From: Macrosoma leucophasiata
Taxonomy: Eukaryota; Arthropoda; Insecta; Lepidoptera; Hedylidae
Assembly (NCBI GenBank): GCA_036365455.1
Contig: JAWQUS010000002.1
Span: 7,564,001 to 7,628,000 of the forward strand
Length of the DNA: 64,000 bases
Reading direction: 5' to 3'
Position numbers and translations under genes: made by a program. Positions 58,001-64,000 of the stretch are shown one piece after another. A model generated the notes under the pieces. That model ran no database searches and was not told where the DNA came from. It worked only from the letters and a program-made list of their open reading frames with translations. How positions within the stretch are numbered: the stretch's first letter is position 1; each line of letters starts with the position of its first letter.

Positions 58001-61000
58001 TTTACAATATGTAGGTAAGTCACGTAAATTAGCATTATCCGAAAAATCAACACTAAATTATCAAAATTGATATCCGAATTGCAAGGCCTGATTATAGTCT
58101 CATGTAGGTAAAGAATTAATTTTATTAAGATGATTTATTTGCATTTTTCGGATTTCTTTATACAATGATAATGTTTTAAACAAGCATGTAGTTCACATGG
58201 ATGGTAGGTTTAAATTTACGGCTGCCTATAGAAACGTAGGTACCCAAAAACTAGAGTTCAATCTGCAGATTAGTTGCCACCACTAAGTTACCCCACTTAG
58301 GTACCCCTTAGTTGTTTGACATCTGTGATTTGATCAGTTTAAATAAGGCCATACATGACCATCAAACCTTAAAAAGATACTTAATACTGAACACTACCGC
58401 TTGGCGGCGGATAGGTTGATGATTACGTAATGTGATAATGTGCTATCTTCGCCGTCAAACTTTGACCCTGGAACTCTACAACCAGTATATACCTAGATCT
58501 ACACCAAAACAATCTCGAAGTTTTCAAAACGAATTAGGTACCAGTAGTAGCAGTAGGTATATCAATCTTTTTCTAAATCAACACCAACTTCAGAGTTTTG
58601 GTGTCCAAAATTCACCATGATATTTCCTTAGTTATACTAATGACTAAAATATAGTTACTTTAAATGAATCCCTTACCTCTTCAGCATTTTCGACTATAAT
58701 GTTCACTTTACCTACTACGATGTTATCAGCGCCCGTTATCATATTATCGTTCTTTCCTCTAAGACGCGGAGCACCTGGTCTTGACGAAGATGGTCTCATA
58801 CTAGCAGGTCTAGCAATTTCTTTACCATTGTCAGAATTTGTATCATTAATTTCATCGCTTAATCCTTTATCCGGAATATTAATTTTATCAGTTACATTTC
58901 GAGTGTCATGATCTGATGGATTGTTTTCGCTTACGATATGTGTTGATTCTTTTGATATATCATTTTCCTTAACATCTTTTTCATTGTTGGCAATATGCAA
59001 CTTATTATCTTCTTGTACATGGAATATTTCTGGTTTGGTACTATTTAATTTATTTCTTTCATCTAAATTTCCGATATCTTTGTCTTTTTGTTGGATGTTT
59101 TTTATTTCTTCTTCAGTATTTGGTGACTGTTGTTTCAATTGTGGAGTCGGTATATCAATCACAATCTCATCGCTTGTTTTGTAATTGGTTTCATGTCTAA
59201 TCAATTCTTGTTCTGCATCTGCTGTACTGATATTATCATTCTCAGTCACTACATTATTTTTTACCATTTTTTTATCATAAGTGTCACTAGAATTAACGTC
59301 CAATTTGTTAATCTTTATGTTATTGGCTGTCTTTTGTTTACTTTTTAATGGCGCATTACTTTCTTGGTTATTTCTTTGAGTAGTATTTTTCGAAACAGAT
59401 ACTGATTTCTGTAATGGCTTTTTAGGCGGTGATTCTTTTTTATGTGAAGTATTTTCTTTTTGTTTTGCTGTGTTGCTCGCATCTTTTGGAACTTTAGTAG
59501 AATTTTCATTATTTTTAGTTAATGTCTTCTTTGTTTCAGTTACTTTCTTTGCGGGTTTAACGGGACTTTTCTCTTTAGTTACTTTATCCCCTGATGAATT
59601 TGAAGTTTTAAATTTATTAACGGCTTCCTCTGATGATATTTTTTTATCTAGGGCTTCTGCTAAACATTGCAATAAGAGATTTGTTTTTTCTGGTTCCTGC
59701 CCCGCAACAATCTTAGATGGTTTTACTGATATTGATTTACCTGTCGATTCATCTACCAAAAATAAATTACATTTTGTATAATTAGTTGAATATAATAATA
59801 CTCGTATAATGCGGAAATAACGTCGTCTGCATATATGTAACGCTTTCACGAACAAACAACCGACATGGTAGTGAAATTTGATCTAAATAAAAGTTCAATT
59901 TTGAAGTAGTTACTAAAATAATTAGGGTGAAAGTGAAAACTAAGGAGTAAGTAGGTACCTACGAGGATGACGTTACGGCAGCACTGACAAAATATGAAGA
60001 AAACTTTAACTTAAAACCTACCTATCACAAATTTTATTAGGTAGGTATTAAAATCTACAATGGTACTTACTCACAACTGATATAACTTTATTGAGAAATA
60101 TGATTTTACTGTCTCTATCTTTAACGTTGTCGGAAATCAATTCGTCCTCTTCAAATAATCCATTGAAAAATCCTGTACTTTTTAAAACCTGTAAAAATAT
60201 AGAGGAATTCGTAATATAAATTATAAGAAGTACCTACCTTATTCACAATGTTCTGGCTCTTACGTCAGAGAATAGGTATGTTATCTTACGTTCCTGAACT
60301 AAGTAATCAAGGAAACTATCGGACGATTCGGACATATTACGTAAACAATTTACAAAAACATAATATACGTGACACGATGCTTTTTCATATTCCCTGTCTA
60401 TACAATAAAGTTAATCTAATTTTATTGAGAGATGTTAATACAAAATATCACTATCGAGTATCACAGTAGATACTGGTAGATAGGAACCTACCTTTTTTTA
60501 GTTTGAACCTCTTTTTTGTAATCGTGATTTATTAAAATCGTATATTTAACCAAATACAAAGTTCAGGAATTTATCGTCCAATTTTTTTTTCTAGTGTATA
60601 TTTACTTAAATTTGCTTACTTATGTAATATAATAGGTTGGGGAAAAAGTCTTTTCGCATTATAGTATGTATGAACTTGTAATAAAATCTCTTTGGCTGTA
60701 GTATTTGTATCTGGCTGGTTTTGGTATCATTGAAAGTTAAAATTTTAAACAACATAATTCCAAATTCAAATTAGGCAAATGTGTGATTTTCATTTGTTTT
60801 TCGTACTGTCAAGATGAGTGAATCTAATGAAGAAATTCGATACATTTTAAAATTTTACTACAAAAAAGGTAAAAATGCAACGCAAGCCGCGAAATAAATT
60901 TGCAATGTTTATGGACCTAGTGCAGTGTCTGTGAGAGTAGCACAAATTTGGTTTAAGCGTTTTCAATCCGGAAATTTTGATGTCAAAGATGCTCGCTCTG

Positions 61001-62084
61001 GTCGCCCTATTACGGATAAAATGGATGCCATTTTTGGAAAAGTGGAGCAAGATCGACATATCAGTAGTTACGACGTAGCTGAAGAACTGAGAATTGATCA
61101 CAAAACAGTTTTGGCGCATTTGAAAAAAGCTGGGTACAAAAAAAAGCTCGATATTTGGGTACCTCACGAGCTCACTGAAAGAAACCTAATGAACCGTGTA
61201 CTCATTTGTGATTCTTTATTACGACGTAATGAAACCGAATCATTTTTGAAGAAGCTGATAACTGGTGATGAAAAGTGGATCACGTACGACAAGAACGTGC
61301 GAAAAAGGTCGTGGTCAAAGGCCGGTCAGGCTTCACAGACTGTGGCGAAACCCGAGGTAACCCGCAATAAGGTGATGTTGTGTGTGTGGTGGGATTGGAA
61401 GGGCATTATTCATTATGAGCTATTACCACCAGGCAGGACTATGGATTCTGAACTCTTCTGCGAACAACTGATGAGATTAAAGCAAGAAGTTGAGAGAAAG
61501 CGGCCGGAATTGATCAACAGAAGGGGTGTGGTGTTTCATCATGATAACGCTAGACTTCACACATTTATAGCCACTCAGCAAATCACTGCGGCAAGGGCCT
61601 CAATTGAGGTAGGTACCTCACGAGTGAGGTTAACTGAGGTTCAAATCTCTACCGTGAACGGTTCGGAAGTACTTACTATTTCACTGCGTAAGTGAATTAT
61701 TAGATAGGTATATAATATCTAATATTGAATTTAGAGGGTGAGTAAATATTATTGGAATTACTTAATAACTTAACAGTATTAGAACAGTAATGTATGGCTA
61801 TTATTCAAAGCATTTTGGATAATAGCCATACATCCACAGCTTGATATCCTTAATCGCGACAAATTATTAAGTAGGTACCTAGTTATTCTCCATGTTGGAT
61901 AATGGACAGACTGTCTTTAAAAATATTGTTTAAAATAATCAATACTTACTGAGGTCACAATATCATGCAAAAACCTGAAAGGTGGTTTCCGTAACAATTT
62001 ATCACTCAGTGGCGGTCGTTTGATATATTTCCCTAACGACACCTGCGTAGCTCTAATAACATTTGGGTCGATTTCATCTCCCAT
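45874..62084 (-). CDS. TRAF3IP1: TRAF3-interacting protein 1 / intraflagellar transport protein 54 (gene span, six exons)
   Basis: The exons are 61950-62084, 60071-60188, 58677-59752, 51966-52139, 47275-47486 and 45874-46030 (phases 0, 1, 0, 0, 2), in total 1872 bases or 623 residues. IFT54 is an IFT-B2 subunit that binds tubulin and microtubules and is needed to build cilia. Residues 1 to about 125 form the calponin-homology-like domain ([39 protein letters not shown]). About 125-430 is a Lys/Asn/Ser-rich disordered linker. The end is a coiled coil ([20 protein letters not shown]) that in the family binds IFT20. Introns are loaded with transposons. The last donor (AAAAAC|GTTCGT) is weak but is the only one in the right phase. 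It is convergent with the ZAD gene. Confidence 0.93.
46310..46725. mobile_element. hAT-like end fragments (CAGTGGCGGACTAAGG type)
   Basis: ccttagtccgccactg at 46708-46723 is an inverted hAT-like terminus also seen at 51346 (plus) and, diverged, at 25978-25993. A hairpin of about 20 bp arms (gagcaaaaaaaagacatg against catgtcttttttgctc, 46593-46651) lies inside. Confidence 0.5.
46915..47090 (-). mobile_element. SINE family A, reverse copy
   Basis: Minus strand: gggttcgatccccgcagcgg, then atggcctatag, gggtctgggtgtttat and aatggcacccacgat, in the same order as at 23574-23765. It lies between IFT54 exons 5 and 6. Confidence 0.75.
47275..47486 (-). CDS. TRAF3IP1: IFT54 exon 5: coiled coil
   Basis: It begins [20 protein letters not shown] and contains the diagnostic [17 protein letters not shown]. 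The donor at its end is non-consensus. Confidence 0.9.
47487..49811. other. IFT54 intron with a long inverted pair
   Basis: 47732-47759 and 49544-49571 are exact inverted copies (28 bp, around ccccaatagataccgcat), 1.8 kb apart, probably ends of a non-autonomous element. Between them are broken pieces of the 290 bp retroposon near 48360-48620 (gatagagctccaatgaacga) and a degenerate direct repeat near 48780-49050 (ggatgccattttc words). No gene is seen. Confidence 0.5.
49815..51208. mobile_element. Harbinger-like MITE carrying a LINE insertion
   Basis: Terminal repeats GGGGCCGTTCAAGTATTACG at 49815 and its inverse at 51208 are flanked by TTA on both sides (49812-49814 and 51209-51211). A 3 bp TWA duplication fits PIF/Harbinger. 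Without the insert the element would be about 300 bp. Confidence 0.65.
49980..51020. pseudogene. LINE reverse transcriptase fragment with internal inversion
   Basis: 50226-51020 (plus) encodes [36 protein letters not shown] and [10 protein letters not shown], then *ADD where YADD is expected (TAA at 50681-50683), and [16 protein letters not shown]. 49980-50205 (minus) encodes the following C-terminus ([37 protein letters not shown]). gcgaatgtggatggtt occurs at both junction sides. The layout matches a twin-priming inversion during retrotransposition. Confidence 0.75.
51270..51331. repeat. Perfect inverted repeat, 20 bp arms, 22 nt spacer
   Basis: 51270-51289 (tgtacggtgtaccataagtg) is exactly mirrored at 51312-51331. 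Confidence 0.92.
51344..51545 (+). mobile_element. hAT-like element fragment
   Basis: It begins cagtggcggactaaggtcat and contains a second cagtgccgg-type word near 51411. The right end is not found. Confidence 0.45.
51966..52139 (-). CDS. TRAF3IP1: IFT54 exon 4
   Basis: It starts [17 protein letters not shown] and ends [20 protein letters not shown]. It is 58 codons, phase 0 at both ends. Confidence 0.88.
52372..52560. mobile_element. Small element with inverted ACGTGACAACGTC ends
   Basis: tttacgtgacaacgtctt (about 52397) and aagacgttgtcacgtcaa (about 52535) are inverted copies. The text between is GC-richer than the flanks. Confidence 0.5.
53103..53180 (+). mobile_element. Retroposon 3' end fragment
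   Basis: ggctgcagtcatcacttaac to the A-run at 53172, the last 70 bp of the 290 bp retroposon. Confidence 0.65.
53289..53585 (+). mobile_element. About 290 bp poly(A)-tailed retroposon, copy in IFT54 intron 3
   Basis: From ttactggtggtagcgctcca to tgtttgccactttc and an A-rich tail; close in sequence to 572-868. Confidence 0.8.
53665..54420 (+). repeat. Tandem units containing a tRNA-like sequence
   Basis: A unit of 303-308 bp (from tttaaaaataaaatatattt to the end of a tRNA-like segment) is present twice with a third start. tRNA-like segments lie at about 53958-54034 and 54264-54338: the 7 bp acceptor stem gcttcag/ctgaagt and T arm gcgag-ttcgagt-ctcgc pair well, but the anticodon loop has 9 bases, so a working tRNA is unlikely. 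A third tRNA-like segment, reversed, is at 53683-53740. It is best read as a tRNA-derived SINE or pseudogene amplified in tandem. Confidence 0.7.
54880..55180 (+). mobile_element. Diverged 290 bp retroposon
   Basis: It keeps gcactatcacattacctaat, ttcagcactattattgtgat and atcaatgtgaac in order. A 13 bp-arm hairpin (54976-55005) interrupts it. Confidence 0.5.
55200..55410 (+). mobile_element. CTAGT-terminated element (family 2), single copy
   Basis: From tatctatactaatttaata to ggggcaggctgctagt. It matches 15185-15394 in sequence and orientation to the terminus. Confidence 0.6.
55411..58164. other. IFT54 intron 3, left half; nothing coding recognised
   Basis: Mostly AT-rich. The phrase caagacatgtcaa occurs three times (near 56386, 56773, 57000), marking an uncharacterised dispersed unit. 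A TTCCGTA-type repeat end is near 57605-57665. Confidence 0.45.
58165..58490 (-). mobile_element. Diverged 290 bp retroposon, reverse
   Basis: Landmarks are aacaagcatgtagttcacat, tactgaacactaccgcttgg and ctggaactctacaaccag. It lies about 190 bp from IFT54 exon 3. Confidence 0.6.
58677..59752 (-). CDS. TRAF3IP1: IFT54 exon 3: end of CH domain and disordered linker
   Basis: It opens with [20 protein letters not shown] and runs through a long Lys, Asn, Ser and Thr-rich stretch to [15 protein letters not shown] and [10 protein letters not shown]. The open frame continues past both splice sites, but the residues there are intronic. Confidence 0.95.
60071..60188 (-). CDS. TRAF3IP1: IFT54 exon 2: CH domain
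   Basis: It encodes [20 protein letters not shown] through [10 protein letters not shown]. Two overlapping donors exist (GTGAGT and GTAAGT). Only the second, giving phase 1, keeps the frame with exon 3. Confidence 0.9.
60633..61577 (+). mobile_element. mariner element, copy 2 (3' truncated, with nonsense mutation)
   Basis: The 5' terminal repeat taggttggggaaaaagtc begins at 60633 and the ATG is at 60814. AAG is changed to TAA at 60895-60897, so translation stops after 27 codons. The rest is open: WVPHEL, TGDEKW and HHDNARLH are present. The element breaks off after the residues ATQQ near 61577, so the third catalytic Asp and 3' terminal repeat are missing. It is the same family as 12953-14155, with the 8-A run intact. 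It lies in IFT54 intron 1, antisense to that gene. Confidence 0.9.
61790..61833. repeat. Perfect inverted repeat, 15 bp arms, 14 nt spacer
   Basis: atgtatggctattat (61790-61804) is mirrored at 61819-61833, about 210 bp from the mariner break and close to IFT54 exon 1. Confidence 0.88.
61950..62084 (-). CDS. TRAF3IP1: IFT54 exon 1: start of CH domain
   Basis: It encodes [20 protein letters not shown] through [10 protein letters not shown] and ends in phase 0 at GTAAGT. The start agrees with the family's short acidic N-terminus. Confidence 0.93.
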
Positions 62085-62200
62085 TTTACATATTTGATAA
62101 TATTCTGATACTTTTCTAAATGTGGTGGGTTGTCTTCTTATTTATGAAAAGAAAAGATAAGCACAACAGTAACTGACCCGTAATTGTTTACTACACAAGC

Positions 62201-62214
62201 ATCACCATGGCAAC
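62201..62214. promoter_or_regulatory. RFX X-box in the IFT54 promoter
   Basis: ATCACCATGGCAAC fits the X-box consensus RYYNYYATRRNRAC at every position. It lies 117 bp upstream of the IFT54 ATG (62084), within the range seen for X-boxes of ciliary genes. RFX factors (DAF-19 in nematodes, Rfx in flies) switch on intraflagellar transport genes through this site. Confidence 0.75.
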
Positions 62215-62344
62215 AAAGTACAAAGTCTACCTACATGTCATGATGTAGATAGATGTAAAATGTAAACTAACATAGATGCTCAATATACTCAATACTTTAT
62301 TGCACCATAATGTACAATGGTAGGTGGTGTTACATTACACACGG

Positions 62345-63533
62345 AATAGATAAATCTATACAAATAAATAAAATTGGAGTGTCTGTTAATAATATTAAAA
62401 TAACCGCTTTTTACTTAATGCATATGTATGTATACACGGTACATATACCAAAACAACATTTTTTACTATTTTTGTCTGTCTGTCTGTCTGTTCCCGCTAA
62501 TCTCGGGAACGGCTGTACCGATTTTGACGGGACTTTCACTGGCAGATAGCTGATGTGATAAGGAGTAACTTAGGCTACTTTTATCTCCATACATCCATAC
62601 ATACATACATACCTACATACAAATAAGTAGAATTGGAGTGTTTCCGACTTTGACGCGACTTCTACGGATAAGTAGCTGATGTAATAAGGAGTAACTTAGG
62701 CTAATTTTATCTCCATACATACATACATACCTACATACAAATAAAAGGAATTTGAGTGTCTCCGATTTTGACGGGACATTCACTAGCAGGTAGCTGATGT
62801 GATAAGGAGTAACTTAGGCTACTTTTATCTCCATACATCCATACATACATACACCTACATACAAATAAGTAGAATTGAAGTGTTTCCAACTTTGACGGGA
62901 CTTCCACGGGTAAGTAGCTGATGTAATAAGGAGTAACTTGGGCTACTTTTATCTCCATACATACATACATACCTACATACACATAAATAGAATTTGAGTG
63001 TCTCCGATTTTGACGGGACATTCACTGGCAGGTAGCTGATGTGATAAAGAGTAACTTAGGCTACTTTTATCTCCATACATCCATAAATACATACACCTAC
63101 ATACAAATAAGTAGAATTGAAGTGTTTCCGACTTTGACGGGACTTCCACGGGTAAGTAGCTGATGTAATAAGGAGTAACTTGGGCTACTTTTGTCTCCAT
63201 ACATACATACATACCTACATACAAATAAATAGAATTTGAATGTCTCCGATTTTGACGGGACATTCACTTGCAGGTAGCTGATGTGATAAGGAGTAACTTA
63301 GGCTACTTTTATCTCCATACAACCATACATATACATACATACATACCTACATACAAATAAATAGAATTTGAGTGTCACCGATTTTGACGGGACTTTCACT
63401 GGCAGATAGTTGATGTAATATGGAATAACTTAGGCTACTTTTATACTAGCTGCGCTCACGACTGCGTCTGGGTAGATAGAGATACTGTACAATCATATTT
63501 TTTCTCACTTGGACGAAGTCGCGGGCACAGCTA
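62345..63533 (+). mobile_element. CTAGT-terminated element (family 1) expanded by an internal minisatellite
   Basis: It begins aaataaataaaattggagtg, passes gctaatctcgggaacggctg and ends gaagtcgcgggcacagctagt-like at 63533. It is normally about 450-500 bp (compare 4409-4930) and is enlarged here by the tandem array at 62551-63410. Confidence 0.65.
62551..63410 (+). repeat. Alternating 118/124 bp minisatellite
   Basis: Units start at tgatgt(g/a)ataag at 62551, 62677, 62795, 62919, 63037, 63161, 63279 and 63411. The first type (about 124 bp) contains gtttccgactttgacg, the second (118 bp) gtctccgattttgacggg, so the true repeat is a 242 bp dimer present about three times. Each unit holds a (CATA)n stretch. 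Confidence 0.9.
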
Positions 63534-63764
63534 GTAAGTAATAAGTATAAGTAAAGATAATAAATGAACCTATAACATCTAATTGATTTTAAGAAATTAT
63601 CATTTTAAAATAATTATGGTATAATACTTTTTATATAAATAATCCTCTAACATCTAAATGATTTTTAGTAATGTTCACTTATCCAAATATTATTTATTAC
63701 ATATTATACATTAAAAACCCTCCAACATCTAATTGATGTTTAGTACTTAATTATCACACGAGTA

Positions 63765-64000
63765 TACAAATAAATAAAATTGGAGTGTCTGTTTGTAATA
63801 TTAAAATAACCGCTTTTTACTAAATGCATATGTATGTATGTATACACGGTACATATACCAAAACAATTTTTTTTTAATGTTTTGTCGGTCTGCCTGCCTG
63901 TCTGTCTGCCTGTTTGTTCCCGCTAATCTCAGGAACGGCTCAACCGATTTTGACGGGACTTTCACTGGCAGATAGCTTATGTAACCAGGAGTAAATTAGG
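63765..64000 (+). mobile_element. CTAGT-type element family 1, cut by the window edge
   Basis: It starts aaataaataaaattggagtg again and proceeds through cctgtctgtctgcctg to gactttcactggcagatagc at the right edge. Confidence 0.7.

Noticed and set aside
62731..63263. Repeated minus-strand ORFs (MSRQNRRHSNSIY type)
   Set aside because: They are generated by the 118/124 bp minisatellite. The peptide repeats only because the DNA does.
1..64000. CRISPR array, operon, phage or defence island
   Set aside because: Spliced genes, insect transposons and tRNA-headed SINEs show this is insect nuclear DNA. The tandem repeats lack unique spacers.

Overview
This window is nuclear DNA of an insect, very probably a moth or butterfly. 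The evidence is interrupted genes with GT-AG introns, AT-rich spacers, mariner, hAT-like and Ty3/gypsy elements, and several short repeat types I recognise as typical of Lepidoptera: poly(A)-tailed retroposons, elements ending in CTAGT, and tRNA-headed SINEs. There is no bacterial, phage or CRISPR content.

Six host genes can be supported. (1) 31-148 (+) is the last coding exon of an unrecognised gene. (2) 1232-28309 (-) is a seven-exon secreted protein of about 353 residues, with a signal peptide, four six-cysteine WAP-like modules and a Thr/Ser-rich linker. Every splice phase agrees. (3) 17066-17605 (+) is an uninterrupted NDUFA8 gene (complex I) lying inside intron 1 of the WAP gene on the opposite strand. 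(4) 31827-36095 (-) is a complete six-exon POLR1C/RPAC1 gene, a shared subunit of RNA polymerases I and III. (5) 42279-42694 (+) is a two-exon protein of 114 residues that consists of a ZAD domain and little else. (6) 45874-62084 (-) is a complete six-exon TRAF3IP1/IFT54 gene (intraflagellar transport), with a perfect RFX X-box motif 117 bp upstream of its start codon.

Most of the rest is mobile DNA, much of it nested. Intron 1 of the WAP gene holds a LINE with a deleted reverse-transcriptase core and a 4.7 kb Ty3/gypsy element whose two 599 bp LTRs read as identical although its interior is decayed. The spacer between the WAP and POLR1C genes holds a 238 bp MITE inserted in an older repeat whose empty site is preserved at 44.69 kb, and a hAT-like MITE with an exact 8 bp target duplication that was itself invaded by a SINE and a CTAGT-type element. 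The POLR1C-ZAD spacer contains three nested shells of inverted repeats. IFT54 introns hold a truncated mariner, a Harbinger-like MITE containing an internally inverted LINE fragment, and a tandem array of tRNA-like units. The right edge holds an alternating 118/124 bp minisatellite.

The most unusual signal is a set of about a dozen unrelated, near-perfect short-spacer palindromes with arms of 15-34 bp, scattered through non-coding DNA. The genes do not form a functional cluster. They appear to be ordinary neighbours: mitochondrial respiration, transcription, cilia and a secreted WAP protein.
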